Below are positions 17,350 through 28,595 of a stretch of DNA of 64,000 bases, in pieces. Location of the stretch: contig JAUIAT010000007.1 of the NCBI GenBank assembly GCA_030425295.1, forward strand, positions 51,598 through 115,597, given 5' to 3'. The stretch is from Gammaproteobacteria bacterium. Lineage in GTDB: Bacteria > Pseudomonadota > Gammaproteobacteria > JAUIAT01. Within the stretch, counting starts at the first letter, position 1. Each line of letters begins with the position of its first letter. The notes beneath the pieces are model-generated. The model was not told the DNA's origin, searched no databases, and was given only the letters and a program-made list of their open reading frames with translations. Position numbers and translations under genes: made by a program.

Positions 17350-18480
17350 TTAGCGCATTGAGGTAGGAGTATTTTTCACCTCGTTATCATAATCTAGACC
17401 AGCTTGTTTATTATTAATTGAGTCAATTTTTTTTATTAGTTTGTCTAATGCTCCATACCTTTTGGAGCTAACTTTTTTATCTGTCTTGCAGTCTTTTGCT
17501 TGCTCTTTTGCTTTTTCTAAAAGGGTTTTATATTCTTTGGAGTTTTTATCCTGATGTTTTTGTATTTTACTAATAGTCGCGTCCAGTCTTCGTAGTGAGC
17601 GTGGTCGTCTATGTCGGAAGTTAGATATTTTACTTTCTTTTTTCCAGCCTCTTAAATTCAGTAAATTTTTATTAAAGGTATAGTATATTTTATACTGAGG
17701 ATAGGCTCTTGAGCCTTTCCCAATGATAAATTCACTAGAATTAAATTTTGATTTAGGATCAAGCTTTTTGGATATGCCAACTGACGAATCATATCCGTTT
17801 ATAATATTTTTAGAATATTTTCTATTTTTTGTAGTATCCTTGTAAGCATTTCCTAAAACTACTCTGCTTAATAAAGCGATTCTTGGGGCTGGCTGGCCAT
17901 CTTCTGTTTGACAGCTACATCGAAATTGACCGCATTTATCGCACGATGAAAACGTCGCATTTTTTGAGAATTCATCAGTAAAATACGTCCCTTTTCCTAA
18001 TGATCCATATCCAGAAAATTTGTTATAAGTACATAACTCTGGTTTAAATCCAGTGTCTGATATTAGGTTTGATATAGAATTGCTAGTTCCATGAAACAAC
18101 ATGTGCTCCCCCTTTTCAGTATTGAGAGAAAAAGTTGTTTTCCAGCTATCAGGGTTGTAATGGTGGTTTAAAGAGTATGTGCTAACTTTGGTATTAACTT
18201 CTTGTTCATATGCGGTTCTTAAATCTTGGTTATCTATTTTTTCAACTTTATGTAATATGACTTGTTCATCATCTCCGCCAAATTCTTTTTGATCAGTTGT
18301 TACCATAGAATAAAGGGTTTTCAGCAGGCCTCCAACCCCTCCTTTTCGAGCGGCTTTGTTGAGGTATGCAGGTTCAAAGCGCATAGCTTTCTTTCTATGG
18401 TCGGTTGATTTTTGAAGCTCTTTTGCAATAGCTTTAAATTCGTCACTGTCTCTATTTAATTGTGTATAATTTGCTGTCAT
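17350..18480 (-). CDS. Tankyrase-like PARP-type ADP-ribosyltransferase, putative effector
   Basis: The 376-residue protein has a PARP catalytic domain at about residues 105-270. The family H-Y-E residues are visible: His130 in MLFHGTSNSI, Tyr166 in GSLGKGTYFTDE, and Glu250 in FNSSEFIIGKG. Glu250 is followed by the typical AYPQYKIYY. Cys180, Cys183, Cys188 and Cys190 (CDKCGQFRCSC) lie between the Tyr segment and RIALLSRVVLG, where tankyrases carry a structural zinc site. The N-terminal 100 residues are polar with no known domain, and the C-terminus (about 275-376) is basic and probably coiled. PARPs transfer ADP-ribose from NAD+ to proteins; H-Y-E members can make polymers, but other residues also matter. 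It is first in a run of effector-like minus-strand genes. Host targeting is inferred. Confidence 0.82.
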   Translation of the reverse strand: MTANYTQLNRDSDEFKAIAKELQKSTDHRKKAMRFEPAYLNKAARKGGVGGLLKTLYSMVTTDQKEFGGDDEQVILHKVEKIDNQDLRTAYEQEVNTKVSTYSLNHHYNPDSWKTTFSLNTEKGEHMLFHGTSNSISNLISDTGFKPELCTYNKFSGYGSLGKGTYFTDEFSKNATFSSCDKCGQFRCSCQTEDGQPAPRIALLSRVVLGNAYKDTTKNRKYSKNIINGYDSSVGISKKLDPKSKFNSSEFIIGKGSRAYPQYKIYYTFNKNLLNLRGWKKESKISNFRHRRPRSLRRLDATISKIQKHQDKNSKEYKTLLEKAKEQAKDCKTDKKVSSKRYGALDKLIKKIDSINNKQAGLDYDNEVKNTPTSMR

Positions 18481-18689
18481 ATAATATATTGTAGGCTATA
18501 AATATTAACGTGTGATTAAATTATATGCATTATTTGATGGTTTTTCCTTTTTTGGCAATTTTACTCTTTAGTTTGTTTGTTTTGTTGACAATTGATGTTT
18601 GATTCAGTTTTTTACAGAGTTAGTTATTAATCAACATGGTTGAGGCTAAGATATCTGTCTAATTGCTTTGAGAATAATATACTTAATTG

Positions 18690-20003
18690 CTAAATCTTGA
18701 AGCCTTTATTATGATCATCGTCATCATCGATACCTTTATTATCATTGGCGTTGTGTTGATTTGTTGTATCAACAGAAAAAGTAGACTTTAATAGTGCGAC
18801 TGTTTCACTGATTTTATTCCATGCTCTTATAATAAGAGAAGGGTTGGGGTATTGTGATGCTTCTTCTTTTGTAGCTACACCAAATTTAACTGCTTTATTT
18901 GGGTACCTAATTAATATTTCTTTTTTGATTTCTTCCATTACAGTTTCAGCATTAGGCCTTTCGGTTGGATCTTCATCCATCATTTTAATAACATTAGGAT
19001 TTTTAAGACCAAGATCTCTAGCAAGAGTTGCTCCCATTGCATAAATATCTATAGCGTGGTGCATTTCAGCTGTATCGTATGAATTTAAAACTTTATTTTG
19101 ATACCTCCCATATCCTTTATTGCGCAATTCAGGAGCCATATACAAAGTAGATCCGACAAAACTAATAGAAGCATTATTTTGTTTGGCAAAATCAAAGTCT
19201 ATTAATTTTATATCTATAAGGTGAGACTTTAAGTTGAGATCAATCATCATATTCTCAGGTTTTATGTCATGATGATGATAACCAGCATCGTTTAGTTCTT
19301 TTAATGCTTCTAATGCTTTATAGGCAATTACTAGTTTTGTGGAGTGAGAAGATTTTGATTTGGGAATCAAAGGTCTGAGGATATTAGCTGGATCAAAAAA
19401 CACCCCTAAATTAGCGTATAGATTTTGTTTTGAATAATATTTATCTGCATTAAGTTTTACTCCTTTAGATAAAGTGTGCATTTTCTGCGTTATTCTATTT
19501 TCTTGTTCTTTGCTTGGGTTAATCAAATAACGTAAACGATCTATCATAGGCAATGCGTTCATTCCTTGTATGTTATACGATTCACCTAAATTTTTGCCGG
19601 CTATTAATGTTTCTAACTGGTAATGTTTATTTTGAACTTCACCTAAATATTTATCTATTTTTAGATCTCTAAATCTAATGGTTTCTCCAATATACCTATT
19701 CAACTGTTTTAAAACATTAACTGATTCAATATCTTTATGGTCAGACCTGCTAATTTTAACAGCAAATAGTGATCCATCTTTTCCTTGGCAGCGCTTAACT
19801 TTAGCAAACCCTCCTACTCCTAAAATTTTTTTTGCCTCTATAGCGTAAGGAGTATTATTTATTATAATAAAAGAATGCTTAAGCTCTGGATAATTGCGTT
19901 TATCAAATTTTACTGGGGCACGTGGGGAGCGCATAAGTTTTGCAACTTCTTCCCATTCAGATTCACTTACTTTTAGCGGATTGTTTTTAATTCTTCTAGC
20001 CAT
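18690..20003 (-). CDS. Eukaryotic-type Ser/Thr protein kinase, putative effector
   Basis: The 437-residue protein has kinase motifs in order. These are a glycine-rich loop LGVGGFAKVKR at 61-71, catalytic Lys83 in FAVKIS, HHDIKPENMM at 244-253 (Asp246, Lys248, Asn251), the metal-binding motif as DFD at 269-271, and YMAPELRNKGYG for the APE segment. All residues needed for catalysis are present; DFD in place of DFG and HHD in place of HRD are tolerated in some kinases. An unusual insertion of about 80 residues sits between the N- and C-lobes (140-225). The tail is polar with a run of aspartates (GIDDDDDHNKGFKI). No membrane segment or PASTA domain is present, unlike bacterial PknB kinases, which favours an effector. 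Confidence 0.85.
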   Translation of the reverse strand: MARRIKNNPLKVSESEWEEVAKLMRSPRAPVKFDKRNYPELKHSFIIINNTPYAIEAKKILGVGGFAKVKRCQGKDGSLFAVKISRSDHKDIESVNVLKQLNRYIGETIRFRDLKIDKYLGEVQNKHYQLETLIAGKNLGESYNIQGMNALPMIDRLRYLINPSKEQENRITQKMHTLSKGVKLNADKYYSKQNLYANLGVFFDPANILRPLIPKSKSSHSTKLVIAYKALEALKELNDAGYHHHDIKPENMMIDLNLKSHLIDIKLIDFDFAKQNNASISFVGSTLYMAPELRNKGYGRYQNKVLNSYDTAEMHHAIDIYAMGATLARDLGLKNPNVIKMMDEDPTERPNAETVMEEIKKEILIRYPNKAVKFGVATKEEASQYPNPSLIIRAWNKISETVALLKSTFSVDTTNQHNANDNKGIDDDDDHNKGFKI

Positions 20004-20124
20004 TTGTCTTAACTTTATAGTAAAAATTATTTATATATTCGTAAGTTTAGCAAACAAACATTAATTTAAGATTAAACGTATATGATGTGATTAGGTTGGT
20101 GGTTTTGTTAACTAAACAAGCTAC

Positions 20125-21510
20125 TCAAATATATGTTGAAAAATTACACGCTGGTGATGAGGGTTTTTCTGCGTGTGATTTCGCATAGTTTTCCAAGCTT
20201 CTTGTTTTTGTTTGACATAATTTTTGAAAAAGCTGCGCCGTCCCTATCGTCCAAAACGACAGCCTCTGAGGCCCCCAGGCATCCGCGGCATAATTAAACC
20301 CAAGACCAGAACAAGAAACAAAATTAATAGGACAAAAAGAAGAATTATCAGCATGTTTAAACTTAAATGAACGATTTAATTTCTCATCATTTTCAACAAT
20401 ATAATAAATTCCCTGCGCAAACGCTTGAGCATAACAGCTAGGGACGAAACGTTGGAAATATCCTACTGCTTGGCACCAGAATGCCTGGCATTGCTCTATA
20501 GTCCAGTTATCGTAATTTTGTTCGTAAATTTTATATGCTTTTAGTAAGTGGTATGGATTAAATACGTGGTTGTTTTTATGCTCATCTTGAAAGAGTTTAG
20601 TAGATTCTTCTCTGAAGCGATTGAATACCTCAACTAAAGTTAATTGATCAAATTTCTTTTCTCGAGCTTCCTCGGTTTGGGTGAAGCTAGCGCCTTTTAA
20701 GTCAATTACATCTTGAAGCTCTTGTTTACCTTTATCAGTGTTATTAGCTGCTGTTAAAGCTTTTGCAAGGTTATCAAGTAATGGGGATTGCTCCGCTGCT
20801 TTTTTCTGCTCTTTCACTAAAAGATCCATGCCTTTAGGGAAAATCTCATTATACTGTTCTTGCATTTCAGCTTGACCATTTTCAAGCTTGGCAAAATATG
20901 GTTTCATCATTTCGCACATTTCAACATCACCATTGCAAAGTGCTAATTGAAAAGGAGTTAATCCTGAATATTTTCTTCTAGAGAAATCTTTAACTTCATA
21001 TTTTTTATCTTTAGGCAGCTTAATTTGTAAAAAACTAGAATCCTCATCTAGAAGTGACTTAACATTATCAATCAGGAGTTTTTTAGCTAAATCTTGCTCC
21101 TTATTTTCTTCTAAAAATTGTTTAAGTACTTTGCACTCCTCACTATTAAATCCTTTATATTTGTATGTCTCTTTCTCTATTGATAGTGATTGAATTTTTT
21201 GTTTAAGTTCGTCTTTAAGTTGGTTTTTAGCAACTAATTCTTGAAATAATTCAAACTGATCTTTATTGAAATCAAGAATCGCAAAACTTATATCTTCTTG
21301 CCCATAGGCAACTAGTTGCATTAGCTCTTTTAGTGCGGCAAATTTCTTGTCCATTTCAGGCTTTGTTTCACACCAAATACTTTTGCATGTTTTTGCTAAA
21401 GAAAGCACACCTCTTGCATTAAGGTAAGTAGCAACTATCCCCAAAGGATCTTGAAGTGCTCCTATTTGTTCATCTGTTAGTGTTGGCTTTTTGCTATTAT
21501 TTTCTGGCAT
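20125..21510 (-). CDS. F-box-like/ankyrin protein, putative effector
   Basis: The 461-residue protein opens with an F-box-like stretch at about residues 20-50 (DPLGIVATYLNARGVLSLAK, then TCKSIW). The helical ELMQLVAYGQEDISFAILDF that follows corresponds to NHIVCGREKQAEAMLKANP in the gene fragment at 32613. One clear ankyrin unit lies at 181-207 (YSGLTPFQLALCNGDVEMCE). The C-terminal 150 residues (FNPYHLLKAYKIYEQNYDNW, VSCSGLGFNYAADAWGPQR) form a conserved-looking domain I cannot name. F-box domains recruit SKP1 in eukaryotic ubiquitin ligases, and some intracellular bacteria use F-box effectors; such a role here is inferred. It is the third minus-strand gene after the PARP and kinase genes. 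Confidence 0.65.
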   Translation of the reverse strand: MPENNSKKPTLTDEQIGALQDPLGIVATYLNARGVLSLAKTCKSIWCETKPEMDKKFAALKELMQLVAYGQEDISFAILDFNKDQFELFQELVAKNQLKDELKQKIQSLSIEKETYKYKGFNSEECKVLKQFLEENKEQDLAKKLLIDNVKSLLDEDSSFLQIKLPKDKKYEVKDFSRRKYSGLTPFQLALCNGDVEMCEMMKPYFAKLENGQAEMQEQYNEIFPKGMDLLVKEQKKAAEQSPLLDNLAKALTAANNTDKGKQELQDVIDLKGASFTQTEEAREKKFDQLTLVEVFNRFREESTKLFQDEHKNNHVFNPYHLLKAYKIYEQNYDNWTIEQCQAFWCQAVGYFQRFVPSCYAQAFAQGIYYIVENDEKLNRSFKFKHADNSSFCPINFVSCSGLGFNYAADAWGPQRLSFWTIGTAQLFQKLCQTKTRSLENYAKSHAEKPSSPACNFSTYI

Positions 21511-21652
21511 GCCTGTTGTCTCATTAGCTCAATTAAATTTTGAAATTTATGGATTAGGGGTTAATTTAACATAATCCTTATTATTGTGTAAATATTGGGC
21601 AACCAAGCTTTGGTGCTATAATAGGTAAAAATATAATTTTATATTTGTTGGA

Positions 21653-21871
21653 ATGCTCGGAATTGAGAAAATACTCGTGAGATTTCCTAAATTATATTCA
21701 CGAATAGGACTTGTTCACCAATTTAAAAATCTAAGCAAAAATGAAGTAACCTTCATCCTGGAAAAACATCTTGGCAAGTTGAATTCAGGTGCAGAAGAAG
21801 ATGATTTTAACGATCAAGAATTGATATCAACTGTTACCAGAATTACAAATGGTGGTTTTTTTAACGGTTGA
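21653..21871 (+). pseudogene. C-terminal remnant of a transposon-type AAA ATPase (TniB/TnsC/ExeA-like)
   Basis: The 72-codon frame reads RFPKLYSRIGLVHQFKNLSK, then VTFILEKHLG and DDFNDQELISTVTRITNGG. This resembles the region after the Walker B motif in TniB/TnsC-type ATPases of transposons (YSRVGFVHEF...L...E...FTD...ITGGNFRL). The Walker A and B parts are missing upstream, and the frame diverges after a T-run at about 21856, where the family would continue. It therefore looks like a decayed transposition gene. It lies just outside the resolvase and restriction genes and marks past mobile-element activity. Confidence 0.6.
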
Positions 21872-22061
21872 TATAAGCTTAGACTGAGCACCATCAAAAA
21901 AATAAACATTTCTTTGTAATCCTTTTTCTACATAGCATTCCAAGCTAATTGTGAAAAATTTATATGTTGTTTGTAAACTCACTTAAAAAATCTATGTAAG
22001 ACTGTATAATGCATACAACAGTTTTTTAACATTGTTTTGACATTTGCGACAATACCCTGTC

Positions 22062-22084
22062 ATCCCGCGACTTGATCGCGGGAT
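22062..22084. repeat. Half copy of the dispersed palindromic element upstream of the resolvase
   Basis: ATCCCGCGA and TCGCGGGAT form a perfect 9-bp stem around CTTGA, preceded by TGTC. The same hairpin theme occurs at 33012, 37284 and 52433, but the second half of the composite element is absent here. It lies 29 bases before the resolvase start. Confidence 0.7.
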
Positions 22085-22112
22085 CCGGCAAAAATATAAC
22101 TTAGGTTTCATT

Positions 22113-22664
22113 ATGAAAATTGGATATGCCCGAGTATCTACAGTAGATCAAAACCTAGATCTGCAAAAAGACGCTTTAACCAAAGCCGGTTGCGAAAGAA
22201 TAATCACTGATGAAATCAGTGGATCAGTTATTACCCGCCCAGGCTTAGAAAAATTAAAAGATATTGTGAGATTTGGTGACACCATAATTGTCTGGCGCAT
22301 GGATAGGTTAGGGTGCTCATTAAAACATCTGATAGAATGGGTCTCGTATTTCGAAGAGCATGGTATTGCTTTTCATAGTCTAGAAGAAAATATTGATACT
22401 GGATCAGCATCAGGAAGGTTAATTTTTCATGTCTTTGGTGCATTAGCTGAATTTGAACGTCAATTGATTAGAGAGCGTACTCAAGCTGGATTGAAAGCGG
22501 CAAGGGCGCGCGGACGGCTGGGTGGCCGCCCTAAAAAATTAAGTGATGAAAAATGGCAGTTGGCTTTGAAGCTTTATAAGGAACAGGAAAAGACAGTGGA
22601 TGAGATTTGTCGGTTAGTTGGAGTGAGTCGGCCGACTTTTTATAAGTATTTAAAAAAACGCTAA
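22113..22664 (+). CDS. Serine recombinase (resolvase/invertase family)
   Basis: The 183-residue protein starts at the ATG at 22113 with [10 protein letters not shown], which carries the nucleophilic serine. [17 protein letters not shown] and a [25 protein letters not shown] segment follow, typical of Tn3-type resolvases and Hin/Pin invertases. It ends with a helix-turn-helix ([20 protein letters not shown]). It catalyses site-specific recombination through a 5'-phosphoserine intermediate. It sits at the left edge of the type I restriction genes, close to an ATPase remnant, and may have mobilised that block. Inverted target sites were not identified. It ends 19 bases before hsdM. Confidence 0.92.
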   Translation: MKIGYARVSTVDQNLDLQKDALTKAGCERIITDEISGSVITRPGLEKLKDIVRFGDTIIVWRMDRLGCSLKHLIEWVSYFEEHGIAFHSLEENIDTGSASGRLIFHVFGALAEFERQLIRERTQAGLKAARARGRLGGRPKKLSDEKWQLALKLYKEQEKTVDEICRLVGVSRPTFYKYLKKR

Positions 22665-22683
22665 ATTTAAACGGGAAAATATA

Positions 22684-24251
<1,568 letters not shown>

Positions 24252-24255
<4 letters not shown>

Positions 24256-25367
24256 GCAATATGAGCTATATGGAGAAACTGCTGGGTGGGGTTGAGGTGG
24301 AATGGAAAACATTGGGCGAAGTGGCTGAAATCAAACGCGGTACATCCATTACAAAAAAGAACGTAACACGAGGGGAAATCCCTGTAATTGCTGGAGGGCG
24401 TACACCGGCTTATTTTCACAATGTAAGTAACCGTACTGGCCAAACAATTGTGATTGCTGGATCTGGGGCATACGCGGGATTTCTAACTTGGTGGGAGCAG
24501 CCAATTTTTGTATCGGATGCTTTTACTGTAAAGGCTCAAGGTGAAGTTCTTCCTAAATATTGTTATTACTGGCTCCAAGGCAAGCAACAACAGTTGCACG
24601 AAATGCAAAGTGGCGGTGGTGTCCCTCATGTTTATCCACGAAATGTAGCGCCACTCCAAATCCCCATCCTCTGCCCAGAAAACCCCAAGAAATCGCTAGA
24701 AATCCAAGCTGAAATCGTCCGCGTTCTGGATACCTTTACCGAGCTAACTACCGAGCTAACTACCGAGCTTAATGCCCGCAAAAAACAATACAACTACTAT
24801 CGCGACAAGTTGTTGAGTTTTGAAGAAGGGGAAGTGGAGTGGAAGATGCTGGGAGATATTGCAAATATAAAGAATGGTAAGGATTGGAAGTCATTAGGGA
24901 CTGGTGATATTCCTGTTTACGGCTCTGGTGGTATTATGCAGTATGTTGATAAATTTGCTTATGATAAGCCTACGGTTCTGATTCCTAGAAAAGGATCTAT
25001 TACAAATATTTTCTATGTTGACTTACCTTTTTGGAACGTTGACACCATTTACTATACCGAGATAGATACTAACCAAATCATTCCAAAGTTCTTCTATTAT
25101 TTTATGAAGACCATAGATATGATGCAACTAGATACTGGCTCAGGTAGACCAAGCCTTACTCAAGCAATATTAAATCAAATTAAAGTTCCATTGCCTGCAC
25201 TAACTGAACAAGCTCGCATCGTTGTCATCTTAGATAAATTCGACGCTCTAACCAACTCCATCACTGAAGGCTTACCGCGCGAAATCGAACTGCGCCAAAA
25301 GCAATATGAATACTACCGCGATTTGCTGCTGAGCTTTCCCAAGCCGGATGCAGAGGTAGTCGCTTGA
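24252..25367 (+). CDS. hsdS: Type I restriction-modification specificity subunit
   Basis: The 371-residue protein has two target-recognition domains. The first covers about residues 15-155 ([20 protein letters not shown]), the second about 197-335 ([18 protein letters not shown]). The conserved linkers are [20 protein letters not shown] in the centre and [17 protein letters not shown] at the C-terminus. Each domain reads one half of a bipartite site. Residues 163-174 are three TEL(T/N) tetrapeptides encoded by a 12-bp tandem repeat, the position of the TAEL repeats that set spacer length in EcoR124-type enzymes. The recognition domains are more AT-rich than the conserved parts, as expected if they are exchanged. 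Confidence 0.93.
24738..24773 (+). repeat. Three 12-bp tandem repeats within hsdS
   Basis: Units ACCGAGCTAACT, ACCGAGCTAACT and ACCGAGCTTAAT encode [12 protein letters not shown] in the central helix of HsdS. The first two units are identical, so slippage could add or remove four residues without changing the frame. Confidence 0.9.
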
Positions 25368-25368
25368 T

Positions 25369-25431
25369 ATGAGAAAGACACTAACAGAAATAGCTCAGCA
25401 GCTGAAACTGAAGGAAGAACAAAATGGTTGA
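25369..25431 (+). CDS. 20-codon reading frame bridging hsdS and hsdR
   Basis: The frame begins one base after the hsdS stop (TGATATG) and encodes [20 protein letters not shown]. It ends in a TGA eight bases into hsdR, overlapping the hsdR start. It may serve as a leader coupling hsdR translation to hsdS, or be a remnant of a longer gene. A TGATATG link and position are all that support it. Confidence 0.35.
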   Translation: MRKTLTEIAQQLKLKEEQNG

Positions 25432-28400
25432 TTACACAAAGCCCATCGCCGAATCGAACAACTTTATTGTTTTGGATAAATACAAAAAAGAATGGGAAGT
25501 GTCTGAAAGCTACCAGAGCGAAGATTCGTTAGAGCGCGAACTTATTCAAGATCTGCAAAACCAAGGATATGAGCACCTACCAAGCCTTAATAGCCCAAAG
25601 GCCATGCTGGCTAATGTGCGTGTTCAATTGCAGTCTCTCAATAATGTGGAGTTTCTTGAGGGTGAGTGGCAGCGTTTTGTAGAAACATATCTCGATAAAC
25701 CCAGTGATACCATCATAGACAAAACTCGCAAAATCCACGATGACTATATTCACGACTTTGTGTTTGACGATGGCCGCATTAAAAATATTGCTCTATTAGA
25801 TAAAAAAAACATCACTCGCAATAAAGTTCAGGTAATCAAGCAGTTTGAACAAACCGGCAGCCATGCCAACCGTTATGATGTGACTATCCTGGTGAACGGC
25901 TTACCGCTGGTGCATATTGAACTGAAAAAGCGAGGTGTCGCCATACGTGAAGCTTTTAACCAAGTGCATCGTTATAGCAAAGAGAGCTTTAATAGTGAGA
26001 ACTCGCTGTATAAGTACTTACAGTTATTTGTCATCTCTAACGGTACCGATAGCCGCTATTTTGCAAATACAACTCAGCGCAACAAAAACAGTTTTGATTT
26101 CACCATGCACTGGGCTAAGGCAGATAACAGCTTGATTAAAGACCTGAAAGATTTTACCGCCACTTTCTTTCAAAAGCACACACTGCTTAACGTGTTGCTA
26201 CATTATTCGGTGTTTGATGTGAGTGACACATTGTTAGTTATGCGCCCCTACCAGATTGCTGCCACCGAGCGTATTTTGTGGAAGATTAAAAGCTCGTATA
26301 ATACCAAAAACTGGAGCAAGCCCGAAAGTGGTGGTTTTATCTGGCATACGACCGGTTCGGGTAAAACCTTAACCAGCTTTAAAGCTGCACGTTTGGCTAC
26401 AGAACTAAAGTTTGTCGATAAGGTGTTTTTTGTAGTGGACCGAAAAGATCTTGACTATCAGACCATGAAAGAATACCAGCGCTTTTCACCTGACAGTGTG
26501 AATGGCTCAGACAGTACCGCTGGCTTAAAGAGTAATCTGAATGAAGATGATAATAAAATCATTGTCACCACCATCCAGAAGCTCAATAACCTGATGAAAA
26601 GCGAAAGCGAGCTACCCATCTACAACAAACAGGTGGTGTTTATTTTTGATGAATGCCACCGTAGCCAGTTTGGTGAAGCCCAGAAAAACCTGAACAAGAA
26701 ATTCAAACGGTTCGTTCAATTTGGTTTTACCGGCACGCCCATCTTCCCGCAAAACGCTTTAGGTGCAGAAACTACCGCCAGCGTATTTGGCCGTGAATTG
26801 CATTCCTACGTGATTACCGACGCAATACGCGATGAAAAAGTGCTCAAGTTCAAGGTGGACTATAACGATGTGCGCCATAAATTTAAAGCGATTGAAATGG
26901 AACAGGATGAGAAAAAACTATCTGCTGCTGAAAACAAAGCGGCGCTGTTGCATCCGGAACGTATTCGCGAAATTTCCCAGTACATTCTGAACAACTACCG
27001 CCAGAAAACCCACCGCTTGCAGATGAATGCCAAGGGCTTTAATGCCATGTTTGCCGTGAGCAGTGTGGATGCAGCTAAGCTTTATTATGAGACACTGAAC
27101 CTGTTGCAGGCTGACTCCTTATATAAAAACAAGGACAAGCCGCTAAAAATTGCTACCATATTTTCCTTTGCTGCTAATGAAGAGCAGGATGCGGTAGGTG
27201 AAATTCTCGATGAAAGCTTTGATGTCTCAGCTATGAATAGCAGCGCCAAAGAGTTTTTAACTGCGGCAATAGGAGATTACAACGCCTTTTTTAAAACCAG
27301 TTTCAGTGTCGATAGCAAAGGCTTCCAGAATTACTACCGTGACTTGGCCAAGCGGATGAAAAACAAGGAAGTTGATTTGCTGATAGTTGTGGGAATGTTC
27401 CTCACCGGATTTGATGCTCCTACGCTGAATACTCTGTTTGTTGACAAAAATCTGCGTTACCATGGTTTGATCCAAGCCTTTTCTCGCACTAACCGCATTT
27501 ATGATGCAACAAAAACATTCGGTAATATTGTCACGTTCCGAGACTTGGAAATGGCAACTGTGGATGCTATCACCCTGTTTGGCGACAAAAACACCAAAAA
27601 CGTGGTGCTAGAAAAGAGCTACAAGGAATACATGGAAGGCTTTACCGATGTGGTGACTGGTGAAGCCAGGCGCGGTTTTATGGATGTGGTTAGAGAGCTA
27701 GAGCAACGCTTTCCAGATCCAAGTGCCATTGAAAAAGAGTCCGATAAAAAAGACTTTGCCAAGCTCTTTGGTGAATACCTGCGCGTAGAGAACGTGCTGC
27801 AAAACTATGATGAGTTTGCCAGCCTGAAGTCGCTGCAAAGCCTTGATATGAATAATCCTGAAGCGGTTGAAGCGTTTAAAGCAGAACACTATTTGGATGA
27901 TGAAAAACTATCTGAGTTACAAACCATACGCCTGCCAGTCGAACGAAAGATTCAGGATTACCGTTCTACCTACAACGACATCCGCGATTGGCAGCGCCGA
28001 CAAAAAGCAGCTGAAGAGAAAGAAAAATCAACCATTGACTGGGATGACGTGGTGTTTGAGATAGATCTGCTGAAATCCCAGGAAATTAATCTCGATTATA
28101 TTTTGGAACTGATTTTCGAGCATAACAAGAAAACCAAAAGCAAAGTCGATTTGGTTGATGAAGTGCGCCGGGTTATCCGTGGTAGCCTCGGAAACCGTGC
28201 TAAAGAAAGCCTGATAGTGGATTTTATCAATCAAACCGACCTAGATCAGATTGGCGAAAAGTCCGGCGTGATCGAAGCATTCTTTTCCTTCGCCCAAGCT
28301 GAGCAGCAACGAGAAGCCGATGATCTGATAAATGCAGAAAGTCTGAATGCCGAAGAAGCCCGACGCTATATCGCCTCCTCACTCAAAAGAGAGTACGCAA

Positions 28401-28540
28401 GCGACGCAGGAACAGAACTTAATGCCATTTTGCCCAAGATGAGCCCGTTAAATCCGCAATATCTAAAGAAGAAACAGAGCGTTTTCCAAAAAATAGCCGC
28501 ATTTGTGGAGAAGTTTAAAGGTGTGGGTGGGAAAGTATAA
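25424..28540 (+). CDS. hsdR: Type I restriction-modification translocase/endonuclease subunit
   Basis: The 1038-residue HsdR has the same length as EcoR124I HsdR. The N-terminal PD-(D/E)xK nuclease is seen around residues 150-170 ([19 protein letters not shown]). The motor follows with Walker [13 protein letters not shown] near 308, DECHRSQFG near 409, FGFTGTPIF near 435 and a later helicase motif [10 protein letters not shown] near 690. The C-terminus is a helical HsdM-binding region. It pulls DNA through the complex using ATP and cuts at a distance from unmethylated sites. All motifs are intact, so the system looks functional and type IC-like. Confidence 0.95.
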   Translation: MVDYTKPIAESNNFIVLDKYKKEWEVSESYQSEDSLERELIQDLQNQGYEHLPSLNSPKAMLANVRVQLQSLNNVEFLEGEWQRFVETYLDKPSDTIIDKTRKIHDDYIHDFVFDDGRIKNIALLDKKNITRNKVQVIKQFEQTGSHANRYDVTILVNGLPLVHIELKKRGVAIREAFNQVHRYSKESFNSENSLYKYLQLFVISNGTDSRYFANTTQRNKNSFDFTMHWAKADNSLIKDLKDFTATFFQKHTLLNVLLHYSVFDVSDTLLVMRPYQIAATERILWKIKSSYNTKNWSKPESGGFIWHTTGSGKTLTSFKAARLATELKFVDKVFFVVDRKDLDYQTMKEYQRFSPDSVNGSDSTAGLKSNLNEDDNKIIVTTIQKLNNLMKSESELPIYNKQVVFIFDECHRSQFGEAQKNLNKKFKRFVQFGFTGTPIFPQNALGAETTASVFGRELHSYVITDAIRDEKVLKFKVDYNDVRHKFKAIEMEQDEKKLSAAENKAALLHPERIREISQYILNNYRQKTHRLQMNAKGFNAMFAVSSVDAAKLYYETLNLLQADSLYKNKDKPLKIATIFSFAANEEQDAVGEILDESFDVSAMNSSAKEFLTAAIGDYNAFFKTSFSVDSKGFQNYYRDLAKRMKNKEVDLLIVVGMFLTGFDAPTLNTLFVDKNLRYHGLIQAFSRTNRIYDATKTFGNIVTFRDLEMATVDAITLFGDKNTKNVVLEKSYKEYMEGFTDVVTGEARRGFMDVVRELEQRFPDPSAIEKESDKKDFAKLFGEYLRVENVLQNYDEFASLKSLQSLDMNNPEAVEAFKAEHYLDDEKLSELQTIRLPVERKIQDYRSTYNDIRDWQRRQKAAEEKEKSTIDWDDVVFEIDLLKSQEINLDYILELIFEHNKKTKSKVDLVDEVRRVIRGSLGNRAKESLIVDFINQTDLDQIGEKSGVIEAFFSFAQAEQQREADDLINAESLNAEEARRYIASSLKREYASDAGTELNAILPKMSPLNPQYLKKKQSVFQKIAAFVEKFKGVGGKV

Positions 28541-28595
28541 TAAAGAAAAAGATGGGGCTGATTTTAGAATTGGCTAATCTTAAAGGTATTCAGGT

